Assembly (NCBI RefSeq): GCF_016808095.1
Contig: NC_068975.1
Span: 23,071,501 to 23,135,500, forward strand
Direction: 5' to 3'
Origin: Vigna angularis
Taxonomy: Eukaryota > Streptophyta > Magnoliopsida > Fabales > Fabaceae
Length of the DNA: 64,000 nucleotides
How positions within the stretch are numbered: position 1 is the first letter of the stretch; the number at the start of each line of letters is the position of its first letter. Position numbers and translations under genes: made by a program. The notes under the pieces are model-generated. The model was not told the DNA's origin. It searched no databases and worked only from the letters and a program-made list of their open reading frames with translations. This document shows positions 46,494 through 57,175 of this stretch, one piece after another.

Positions 46494-47401
46494 TCATGGA
46501 GACTTCGATCCACTTCCTCTGTTGTTACCTTCACATGAGGCTGCAGCATTGAACGCAGGATCAAGCGGATCAATATCAAGCTTAAGCAATTGCTCTACCT
46601 GCTTTTGTCGGAGCTCCTTTAACGTTTTTATCGTGCTTCTGTTCTTCTCATTTTCAGCTATATAAAGACAGTGCCTTCATATATATTAGTGAAACTATAT
46701 ATCTACTAATTAATATTTTGATATAGTTTTCGTAATGAATGAAAAACCTTTATTTTGAGCATGCACACAAATACAGAAAAACATGTTCTAAAGATGAAAC
46801 AGTATTCTACCATCTCTGAGCAGTGCCTTTTCCTGAAGATCATGCATTTCCTGGAGCAACGCCTTCTCTTCCTCCATCAATCGCTGCACCTGCTTTTGTT
46901 GTCTCTCATGTAGTGGTTTAAGTATGGCAAGTTGATCCTTCATATGAATACACATTATTATATGAGAGCAATAATAGCATAGACTTCTTCTGAGTAACAA
47001 TAAGACTAAGATGCTATTCAACAAAAGCCAAATCTTCTTATAACATTGATTTTATAAAAATTAATAACAACAATCACCTGCAACATTTTGGCCTCATCTT
47101 CCAATTTTTTAACAATTTTCCACTTCTTCTTCCATGACTTTTTGGCAGAATGATTTGAGACCGTTCTGAAAAAAAAAACGGTAAATAAAAAGACATGTAT
47201 GTTAAACAAACTCCCAACGTAAGTACAACAAGAAGTTCAAATAAAATTCTACCTTCTTAAATTAGGATCCGTTAGGTTTTGTTTCAGACCAGGATCCTCA
47301 TCATGTTTTTGGGGTTGGAATTCTTCAACATGTTTTGAAGAAGAATCCACACCAGTAACCATCTTTTCATTTGTGTTGCAGCCCTCTTCGGTTTGCTCCA
47401 T
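46494..47401 (-). CDS. diverged bZIP-like coiled-coil protein, paralogue of the 19665 gene
   Basis: Four minus-strand exons join in frame to 528 nt (175 aa): 47401-47253, 47165-47078, 46937-46811 and 46657-46494. Exon 3 is 127 nt, the same as exon 3 of the gene at 19665, and exon 2 is 88 versus 91 nt, at matching splice phases. Exon 2 holds a bZIP-like basic region, SNHSAKKSWKKKWKIVKKLE, in which the residue seven after Asn is Lys-like rather than the usual Arg; the zipper follows (DQLAILKPLHERQQKQVQRL). DNA binding may be weakened. No EAR motif was seen. Downstream of the stop, another frame encodes a plausible helix (VDRSLHEIRKMVTAAMHEIK), so a one-base frameshift may have shortened the original C-terminus. 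It could be a gene or a young pseudogene. Confidence 0.55.
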
Positions 47402-48432
47402 CAAGAAACGAATTGGTTAAAGTGAAGGAGGTAATTTGGTGGATTAAGATCTGTGTAGCACCCTCAATATATAGTGATGATGTTTGTGTGAAGTTGGGGT
47501 GCCATGCAGAAATTAAGGGAGTGAGTTTAACAAGACAACAAAATAGTATAGCTGTCTGGTTGAGCATGCACAGGAGAAGAACGCCTCTGGCATTGAAACT
47601 GCTCCTCGGTAAGAACACCTTTCTCTTTAGTATGCGTTGGCCAAAGAAAAAAAAGTTGTTTGACATTAATAAATACCAATAATAAAAGAAATAAATTCAT
47701 CATAATAAAAATGAACCTTTGTATTTATGAAATTAATGTATAAACTGTGAAAATATAATTATTCTTATCCAAATTATGATATATATATCCAAACTTTTCA
47801 ATCACATGCCAGCAGGGAGTCCAGGAAGAATGAATACCATCGGCTTAGGGCCACCATGCCCCCCATTTATTATTAAACTCCTTTATGTTGATGACTGAAC
47901 ATTTCCATCCATGACATAAGGTTTAATATTTTGGTAAGATAAACTCTAGTCATTCCAATACTATCCCTTTAGAATTTAAGTTTAATTCAATTTCAACAAA
48001 AACCTTAATTTTAAACTTAGTTTACGTTTATTTATATTTTGTAATTTGATTGGTATGTAGTATTTATTATAAATAAAAATGATAATTTTTAAATAATAAT
48101 TTATAAACTAAAAATGATTGGTATGTAGTATTTATTATAAATAAAAATTAAGTACTAATCTCAATTTTCTAAAAACTGCCCATTCTCGAAACTCTATTCT
48201 CAAAAACCCAATCCTCTCATCATCATGATCACTTTCCATAAAAAAAAAAAATCTCAAAATCATCTCCCTTTCTATTTATTACTCTTAATCACACATTGCT
48301 CTCGCTAAAGGACAAAATCATCTCACCATGTCGAACTGCAAATATAGAATTGTCTCACACTCACTCACTCACTGAGCACGAAATTATCATCAATCAATTA
48401 AATTCTAAATGTCATTCATATCTATCATGTGA
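47402..48432. other. gene-free stretch, upstream flank of the bZIP-like gene
   Basis: Presumed promoter region for the minus-strand gene. A short direct repeat (TTGGTATGTAGTATTTATTA) occurs at about 48050 and 48118. Otherwise nothing. Confidence 0.45.
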
Positions 48433-48504
48433 TCCGTTGTCGTCCAGCGGTTAGGATATCTGGCTTTCACCCAGGAGACCCGGGTTCGATTCCCGGCAAC
48501 GGAA
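48433..48504 (+). tRNA. tRNA-Glu (anticodon TTC)
   Basis: 72 nt with acceptor arms TCCGTTG and CAACGGA and discriminator A. D-arm CGTCCAGCGGTTAGGAT (A box), anticodon loop CTTTCAC within paired TCTGG/CCAGG, and T-arm GGGTTCGATTCCC (B box) are all canonical. The anticodon TTC reads GAA codons. No intron and no encoded CCA, as expected for a nuclear plant gene. Confidence 0.97.
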
Positions 48505-48506
48505 AC

Positions 48507-48518
48507 TTTTGTCTTTTT
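48507..48518 (+). terminator. RNA polymerase III T-run terminator
   Basis: TTTTGTCTTTTT begins two bases after the tRNA discriminator base; runs of four and five T are standard pol III stop signals. Confidence 0.8.
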
Positions 48519-50526
48519 GTATCATCATTTTCATCATTTAAAAATGTATAAAAAAATACACAATGCCCCAATTCTAGCCCTTTTAAAATAAATTTTGTAA
48601 TATGCTTTGGGAAACATACACAATATCAACCAAGATATGTTGCTCTTTAGTGAGAATAAACAAAAAAACTTTCAATAAAAGTTTGATAAAAAAAACATTA
48701 TAATTTTGGAATTATACTTTAAAAAATGCTAAATTATGGATTATTGCATTATGATTGGTAAGCAATAAAATATATTTGGAGCATATTTTGATGCAAGATC
48801 CTCCTTAGAGCTGTATGAAGTGTGGTCTGAGAAATTCCTATAAGCATCATTAAGACCAATTCAACTTGAAACTGAACGTAAGTTCGTTTTTTGATGCTTC
48901 ATAATGGTGCAAATTTCGTTATTTGATGCTCGCGAGTTCAAAAAGATCTTATGTAAGTTTGTTTATCACTAAAGGAATTATATTACAAAATTTAATTTTT
49001 CTTTTACAAATGAGTTATTTTGAAGTAACGATTCTTAATATAAAATTTTTTTACATTTATTTGCATTAATTTTTTTCTTAATATAAAAATTTATACTTTT
49101 ATAATTATTTTATTTTTGTATTCTGTATTAAATGAATTCTTATTTTGGTTTCTCACTCATGTCTAGAAAATCACTTTCCCTCTTTTCTCTATCTCCCTTT
49201 TCCCTCTCTTTGATCAAATTTCAATTACCTTTGTCACGGTAGGTCCTAATGCAGAGGTTTTATGAAAATAGAAAAATATTTCAATGAAAAAAGGTTGCAA
49301 ACCTAATGCTTTTGTGTGGTGTCTATTATATTAGAGATGTTAACTTGAAACATGCTTCATAGGTCACTTTTAACCCATTTTTTAAAAAAATACTTTTAAG
49401 ATACTCTGTCAAGTTGGAGTAAAAAAAGGCTCACTCCCTAAAGTTTTTTCTCAAGCGATTTAAGATTAAAGTTGAAATGGTTTTACTTTACTATGAAAAT
49501 TTAATTAATTTTAAAAAATAATATTGTATACATATATAAAATTATATATTTTATTAAATAGTTTAATATATTATAACTTTTAATATTTTATATCATACTT
49601 ATTATTGTGTTATTAAATAAAATATATAATATATAATAAATAATTTAATACTAACTATAATTTATTTATTAATTTATAATGAAAAATAGAGTTCAGAACT
49701 TATTAAACACTTATATTTTTTTTTCAATTTTTTAAGATAAACATGTTAAAAGAAAAACAAATATAATAATATTAATTTGATATTATTATAAAAAATGAAA
49801 CGAGAAGGAAACAAACTAATATTATCTTTTGGTTAAATATATGTGATTTCTAAAACTAAGCGTGATTATCAAAACTATTATCTTTTCTATTATATAAATT
49901 GATGCTTTTAATATCTTCTGCATTCTAAAAGTGATAATGATATTCTATATCATAGACATATTTTAAGTGTTTTGTATGATAATCTTTATAAAATAATTTT
50001 TTATACTAAAACTGCTATCAAGTTATTGGAAACACTTGAACTAAATTATGCATCTAAAAAAATAGGTTTATCTCGTTATTTTTATGAAAAGAAAATTAAA
50101 TGACTGATAATATATATATTTTTATTATATTTATGAATTTGAAAATATTGTCTATAACATAAAATTAGAAGGAATTTTTTTATTTGACATCTTGTTTGGG
50201 AATTTCTTTTTTAAGTTTTGATTGTGTGTCTTTGTATGGAGAAAAAACATATTTTTTTCAAGTTTGTTTAAAATTCGGAAGTCTAATTCTTAATTTGGAG
50301 CTAATATTATTACTATGAGTATTGTCTAAGAATTTTTGTTAAAGATATACAAGTACTTATATATTTTGTATAATATTTTCGAAGAACATGAATTATTATG
50401 TTTTTTTCCTATCTCTTAATAAATTCAATGACAATTATTGTAGGTGTGTAAATCTTAACCCACCCATTAAGAGTTTACCATTGAGTGTGATGGTGAGATC
50501 ACTATTATGAGACATATGTAAGTCTC
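48519..50526. other. AT-rich gene-free stretch
   Basis: Two kilobases with no supportable gene. A slightly more balanced patch at 48780-48960 is unrecognised. The rest is AT-rich. Confidence 0.45.
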
Positions 50527-50529
50527 TAA

Positions 50530-50763
50530 GGCTTTGTTCACTTGAATAGATTCCAAGCAGAGTGATTGAATGAATTTTGAAATAAAGTTTGTGAGAATTA
50601 GTATAAGATTTGATTGATGTGACAAATTAAAAAAATTTACTTTCAAATACACTCTCATTTATGTCATCCAAATTCACTCAAATAAACAACAAAAAAATTA
50701 CTTTCAAATCCTCTCAAATTCATTCAATCACTCTCCCCCAAATTCATTCAAGTGAAGAAAGTG
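50530..50763. mobile_element. foldback MITE, copy 2 (Tourist-like)
   Basis: Ends GGCTTTGTTCACTTGAAT and its inverse ATTCAAGTGAAGAAAGTG, flanked by TAA at 50527-50529 and 50764-50766, the target preference of PIF/Harbinger-derived MITEs. The core GATTTGATTGATGTGACA is shared with the element at 8560-8879. Confidence 0.72.
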
Positions 50764-50810
50764 TAAGTGACAATCATGAAATAAAATATATGCAAATGAA
50801 ATAAGATATA

Positions 50811-50910
50811 TGCAAAAAACAATAATGTGCTAAGGATTGATTGGAATTTAAAATGAACATTGCAAAAAACAATAATGTGCTAAGGATTGATTGGAATTTA
50901 AAATGAACAT
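50811..50910. repeat. perfect 50-bp tandem duplication
   Basis: Two identical 50-base units, each starting TGCAAAAAACAATAATGTGC and ending AAAATGAACAT. Recent replication slippage or unequal exchange. Confidence 0.95.
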
Positions 50911-51817
50911 CAATATTATATATATTATTTACTAAAACCTGGTTATAAGGACGTAGTTTAAGATAATCAAGTTTATGCATTTTTTGAGTGAAAATTTATA
51001 AACACTAAGGCTCAAATTTAAAAAGTTTCTTATGTTGAAATACAATATTTTGTCTTAAAAGATTATATATTTTGTTTTATTTTATTTTTAAAATTTGTTG
51101 GAGGATTTTTGAAAATATTTAATATAATTTAAAAGATAAATAAATAAATAAATTTTTCGGTTACTATTATTTTTATGAACTATTAATTTTATGAATAAAT
51201 GCAATTTATGAGTAAACGTTTTTAACTTTATGACCTTTATTTTCTTTTAAATCCGATTTATTATGAATTATTATTTCTTTTAAATATAATTTTCTTTTAA
51301 GTTCGTAAATGCAATTTATGAATTATTAATTTTATAAGTAAATGCAATTTATGAGTAAACTGTTTTTGTAACATCCCAAAATACAGTAATTACTATAAAT
51401 CAGAACTAATCACAATTAACAGTAAATCAAGGCAGTCTTCGTATTAATAAAACGAGAAGCAAAAGCCGAACGGCTTAAGTACAGAAGTACAAGAAATTAG
51501 GACGAACGGTTTTACAAAACTTAATTAACCGAACGTCCAATTCAAAAGCGAACGACAAAAACTAAAATGAAAACGAGCGTCCTACTGCTCCACTTTCACT
51601 TCAACTTCTACTAAGTTCTCTTCCTCGATCGCTTCCTCCAAAGTGGCCTCGCCTTCTGCTCACATCCACACGGATGATCATTGCAAGACAGGACGAACGT
51701 ACATATACAATGGACAACACAAGGAAAAATGAAAGGGTAAGCTTATAAAATTTAATTCATACAATCAACATATATATTTGAACATTTCAATTCACACACA
51801 CATGTAACATAACGTAG

Positions 51818-51820
<3 letters not shown>

Positions 51821-51880
<60 letters not shown>
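51821..51880. repeat. (TA)30 microsatellite inside solo LTR C
   Basis: Sixty uninterrupted bases of TA, absent from copies A and B at the matching position. Confidence 0.95.
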
Positions 51881-51881
<1 letters not shown>

Positions 51882-52647
51882 TAGACAGACCGTCCGGACT
51901 GTATGAATCTGTGTAGCTACAGGCGTCCTTGCACCCGAGTGGTGTAGTAACTGGAATACACTCAACAGCTGCCACTCGAGGTTAGTCCGTTCTTACGTCG
52001 CCCATGTTAACTTATGGACTAAGGACCTCCTGCCATTCCCACACATGAACTACTCTCCTCTACGTGAAGATGAGTATCACGGAATATCAGGATGGACCAA
52101 GCCAGCATTAGCATAACCACAGTCATACTTTACAAATCCAATATTTAATATATAAATGAGACGTTCCTCCCTGGAACGCTCGTTCAAATTCCAAAATCGT
52201 ATAATCATTTAATATAGTGTTCACACATCTTACCATTTCATATTCATAGCATTTTCATTCTATGTTCCACTTTCTTAAAAGGACGAACGTTCAACTTTCT
52301 GAAGGAAGAGGACGAACGTTAAAAGCCAGATGTAGAAGAACCCATTAACGATCAGGAAGACTCCAAAGTAATACGACCATTTTCAGAATATTTTAAGTAC
52401 CAAGAGTTCAGGTTGACTCCACTTGAACGAAGATACCTCAAGAAGAATACTTAACTTCATTGGGAAACTTTTATTTAAAAAGGGTCGACTGCCAGTCAAT
52501 GACCGAACGCGCCAATATACCTTTACTAATTATTTGGACAAACACTATTTATGTTCGTTAAGGAATCAAAGATAAGGACGAGCGTTCGGTTTGAGACCGA
52601 ACACTACGTTAAAACGAACGCTAGGTAGATGACCGAAAACCAATCAT

Positions 52648-52857
52648 GACGAACGCTTGGTACAAGACCGAGCGTTCTTTAGGACGAACGCTTGGTATAA
52701 GACCGAGCGCTATTTAGGACGAACGCTTGGTATAAGACCGAGCGCTATTTAGGACGAACGCTTGGTATAAGACCGAGCGCTATTTAGGACGAACGCTTGG
52801 TATAAGACCGAGCGCTATTTAGGGCGAACGCTCAGTGTAAGACCGAACGTTACTTAA
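52648..52857. repeat. 35-bp tandem repeat, six units, inside solo LTR C
   Basis: Six head-to-tail 35-base units, each starting GACGAACGCTTGGTATAAGA and ending CGCTATTTAG; the central ones are identical and the first and last diverged. It lies where copies A and B show single, looser versions (GTGCTTGGTCTCACACC on their strand), so it is a local expansion. Confidence 0.9.
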
Positions 52858-54041
52858 TTCAGTACCATTTAATTTAAGACGTACAACAACTCTATGCTGA
52901 GCCGAACGCTTAAACATAGTAATTCGAAATAAGGGCGCTCGTTCTCAAATCGAATTCTTCCCAAATGAAAGAATTCTACTCTAAGTTATTTCCAGGGAAC
53001 ACGAACGGTATAAGACCGTACGGTGACGAGCGCAATTTATCATAGGGAGAATTATCATATCCAGATTTTTCAACTATCTTAACTTTAACATTTTTCATAA
53101 GATTCACATTTCGTAACTTCATATCCATGCTTAATTCTCATACTATACAGATCTCATCATTTTAATAAATCCAACCATACCATAGTCATACACCTTTCAT
53201 ACGTATCCAAATCAACATGCATTTCAACCAACAGAAAACATATACAATATCAGTGATCGTTCATAACAGCTCAAACAGCATACTTTTCATACATTCAAAT
53301 CAGATCATACAACATGCAAGTATAAATTAAACATATAAGCTTCCCTTACCCGGATCGATGAAGGAAACGTCCTAACACAAGATTTTTGGTTCGTCCAGCT
53401 AACGGTATTCTACCCTCAATGCCTCTTGACTCTTCTTAAAACAAATCTAACCACAGAAACATGAATCCTTTAGACTACACATTTGCATGCAGCCAACAAC
53501 CTGTTTTCCAGAAAACCTAAGGACGAGCTACGGAAGGAGAACTTACCAATTTCAGTTCTTGAAACGGTTCGGTCCAATGTGTAGCTCTCGGTTCAGCGAA
53601 CGTTCCTACGGTGCTGAAACGTGATCGGAGAAAAGCTTGGTGAGTTACAGTAGAGAGAAGTTGGGAGGTTTTAGAGAGAAGTTGGAGAGAAATGAAGGGG
53701 TGAGTTCAGAGGTAGAAGATGAGTGCGTGCAGGTGAGAGAGATTTTCGAAAAACCAAAGTTTTGTTAATTTCCACGCCCCACGGACGAGCGTCTCCTCTG
53801 CTGACACCTGCACTCCCACTTCTGAATTGGAAACTTCTCTCGTGACACGTGGCGTGCGTGCATGCAGTGTTTGGTGCGCTTTTAAAGCCCTGAGCGTGTG
53901 ACGTGGTGCGTTTTCCAGTGCAGATCATAGTGGTGTATTAGATTGGTGAGTGGGTTTTAATGGCTGAGTATGGAAGTGGCGTGCATTAATGGTGATGTGA
54001 CAGAAATTATCATTGCTAATTATTAAGGGTCTCACAGTTTT

Positions 54042-55091
54042 TAACTTGATTACTTTTATTTTCTTTTAAATCGGATTTATTATGAATTATTATTTTATTT
54101 AATCAGATTTATTATTATTATTTGTATGGAGTAAAGACAAAAAAAAACACATCAATTTATAAAAAGTATTTTCAGTCTTGTCTTCTATATTGTCTTTTAG
54201 GATGTTGATTTTCATAATATTCATTTTAGTATAGGTTTAGTCGATGTTAATAGTAAATGTTATAATATCCACTTGTAAAGAGTCTTTGATGATATAAACA
54301 CGAAGTGAACACTAATCATAAGTTAATGACAAATTTTTGTTGTTTGTGTGCATTTTTGATAGACGTTAAATCCAAATTTTCTTGTAATGTACTTATGAAA
54401 TTCATTATCAAATTTACTCGTTGTCGTTTGTATATAGAAGAAATTAAAAGAAAAATAAATAAAAAATTCTACACGAGAATAATAAGATTAGTTAAAAACA
54501 AAAGAGTGCTCAACTTAGACAATCAAGAGGGGAGTTTGGTTAATTTAAACTTTGGTAGCATTTTGTATGTGAAGTTGATTTACTATGTATGGTAATGAAA
54601 TGAAAGTTATGAGACAAATTATTAATAAGTTATGGTAGTTGGCTCCACACTCTACATTCAAATAAGAACCCCTCATATAGAAAGTGGTGGCAAGTTAATG
54701 ACAAAGTCAGTATAATCTTAAAAAATTTCAAATGATGTGTTAGTGAAGATGTTTTATTATTATTATTATTTATTGTTTATGTAGATTAATGTTTTCTACC
54801 ATTTTTTTGTCTTCTTTTAAATATCGTAAAATTCTTAAAAGAAAGTTTAAAATGAAATGATACAAAAAGTACATACTTTTTGAGAATGCATACTTCATAA
54901 TATATGTTAAAAAAATTCATTTCGAAAAAGTGAATCTAAAACACATGCACCCACCTTAATATTACCGTAGTTAAAAAAGGTGTCTAGAACTCGAAATTAA
55001 AAGAGAATAAAATTAATTTTTAAATGAACGAGAGGATGAAATTATGGAGTGGAAAAAGAAGCAACCTAAAGTGGGTCTGGGCTATGCACAT
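54042..55091. other. AT-rich gene-free stretch
   Basis: Begins with the second half of the host duplication that flanks solo LTR C. The 96-residue frame at 54305-54595 has no recognisable feature and is not supported as a gene. Confidence 0.45.
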
Positions 55092-55100
55092 TTTGTTAAG

Positions 55101-55971
55101 GGGTGTTGCTCCCTCCACCACCACCCTATACTTCTTCCACCTCTCCACATTATTTTAAATACAATTATATCCTTAAGTTATAAAGATTTTTACTTTTACC
55201 CTATTTTAAATAATTTGAAACCCTAATTTTACTTTCCCAGCACCCACTCACGGAACTTTCTTCCCCTTTCCCATTTTCGTTTCACCTCCCCACCTCCCGC
55301 ACTTCCATTCCTTTTTCTTCTCAGTTTTTTTTTTTTGGTTTGAAAGCTTCCATTGCTGCCGTGGTGTGAAGGAACGTCGCCGCCGTGGTGTGGAGAAACA
55401 TCGAGGAACGTCCAGAGCATCAACCAGCGTGAGGAAGTACACATCAACGGAGGTGACATCCTTCAACGGATGTCCCCTAATAAAACAAACTCTAAAATAA
55501 AAAACGTAACCTTTAAACGGGAGGTGACATCTTCAACGAATGTCAACATCCGTTTAAGGTAAAACGGATGTCGACATCTGTTTTTCCTTAAACGGATGTT
55601 GACATCCGTTGAAGGATGTCACCTCCGTTTAAAGGTTACGTTTTTTATTTTAGGGTTTTATTTCAAGGTTTATTTGAATACGAGAAAGCACTCCACGCAC
55701 TACACGACGAGAGGGAGACTGCTTGATAATTCTTTCCACCACCACCAACCTTTGCAACTTGTAGTATCTCACAACGACGGAAGAAATATAATGTTAAAAT
55801 GAAAGAAAAGTATTTTACTCATGTACGGGACTAGAATAGGTTATTAATGAAATAGGTTCTAAATGGGTAAAATTAAAAAATAATAACCCTAAAAATAAAA
55901 TTTTACTGAGGGACAAAATAGTAAAGGGGAGGTGGAGGGAGAAAGGTGTGGTGATGGAGGGAGCAACACCC
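55101..55971. mobile_element. 871-bp non-autonomous MULE with an internal hairpin
   Basis: Inverted ends GGGTGTTGCTCCCTCCACCA and, on the other strand, GGGTGTTGCTCCCTCCATCA, flanked by the perfect 9-bp duplication TTTGTTAAG (55092-55100 and 55972-55980). TIR similarity continues inward (CTATTTTA / TTTTAGGG..). It has no transposase. The interior has a GC-richer segment at 55330-55470 followed by a long hairpin. It could be a MULE-MITE or a Pack-MULE with an unrecognised captured fragment. Its TIRs differ from those of the 15.8-kb MULE, so it is another family. Confidence 0.85.
55493..55652. repeat. long hairpin with AACGGATGT(C/T)GACATCCGTT palindromes
   Basis: The left arm (about 55493-55559, AAATAAAAAACGTAACCTTT.. 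to ..CATCCGTTTAAGG) pairs with the right arm (about 55586-55652), with few mismatches over about 66 bases and a loop of roughly 26. Smaller palindromes (AACGGATGTCGACATCTGTT) repeat inside. An RNA read across it would fold into one long stem. Confidence 0.85.
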
Positions 55972-55980
55972 TTTGTTAAG

Positions 55981-57175
55981 ATGGATTCGTGTTTTTGACC
56001 TTATAACCATATTGATATATTAAAGGTGATTTCTTTGAGCACCTCATGTTGTCTTGGGGCACCGCCATAGTCTTTTGAAATACCCATTATACCCTTTTCT
56101 CCTACTTTCCAAAACATATTGTATCCATTGATGACTATCTCACACTCCTCGGTTTTGCCCTCCCCATTAACAACGATGATGATGACCTTTAAAAGAAGGT
56201 TATATAATGACTATCTCATAGAACATTTCATTTACATAGTATAAATGTTTGTGCGTTATTTGAAATATAAGTTACCATCTACATCTTGTATCAGTTATTA
56301 CCATCTACATCTTGCTATTTCTCAAATTTCATTCTCAATTTGTCAACACTTTGTGACTTTTCTTTATTTATTGGCACATTATTTTCCTTAGATCACTTAG
56401 TGTTTTTGGTATGCATATTGAGTTGACTTATAGTGTGAAGATAACTTTTGCCTGGAAAATTTTGAAAACAATTTTTTTTTGCTCAATGTGGATAATATTG
56501 GATATATATTTTTTCTTTTTGGATGAAAAAAGATGATCACACATCATTTCAAATTCTGATTGCAATATTTTTACAAGATTAATTCTAAGAGAACACTAGA
56601 TGACCTCAACACGAGTCATTTTTCTTTCCTTTTCCTTTTTTTCCTAAATGTTTTTGATTTTTTTTTACGACTTCAAGGATCTCCCAAATAATACCAGCTA
56701 GGGTAATCTTGACATTGAAAATCTGCCCTAGAGTAAAACTTGTGTTCATTATTTGGACTCAAATAGCATGATTAGGGTCAATCCTTTGTTCAGTGAAGAC
56801 TAGATAACATATGTTTCCAAGCAATTCACACACAGCTATTTCGTCAGAAAATGTGATTTAGTCATTTGACCACAAAAAATTATGACATGAATTATAATTT
56901 TTTCGCCTTTATTTTTTATTTTTTGAAATTTCATAAAATTCATGATTTGCATAAAAAACAATTGACTCAAAATGCGATATATTGTTTTCGTGTTTTCTTT
57001 TGTGAAGTGAAAATGATAAAACTTGTTAAAATATTTTTTTTTCTTTTTTTATTTTTCGATTGAGTTTAGGGGGCAAACAAAACTTGGCTCAAGGGCAAGA
57101 CAAAATTGGGCTCAGGGCGAGACAAAGTTGGGCTCAAGGTATCAAACAAAAATATGCTAAAAGGGTGATACAAAC
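55981..57175. other. gene-free stretch
   Basis: No coding sequence recognised. Long T runs at 56460-56670 and 57025-57055. It may belong to the same old retroelement region as 58-62 kb, but its limits are unclear. Confidence 0.4.

Larger units (their letters stand above)
51367..54036 (-). mobile_element. solo LTR, long-LTR family, copy C (reverse orientation)
   Basis: 2670 bp. On the + strand it starts TGTAACATCCC and ends GGGTCTCACA, flanked by GTTTT at 51362-51366 and 54037-54041. Its reverse complement aligns with copies A and B. Extra length comes from a (TA)30 tract (51821-51880) and a 35-bp tandem repeat (52648-52857). It sits inside host sequence that was already duplicated: the AATTTATGAGTAAAC and TTTTCTTTTAAATC phrases occur at 51207-51260 and again split across the element's two flanks. 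Confidence 0.87.

Noticed and set aside
54305..54595. 96-residue frame as a hypothetical gene
   Set aside because: AT-rich Asn/Lys/Ile composition, no core promoter or recognisable feature.
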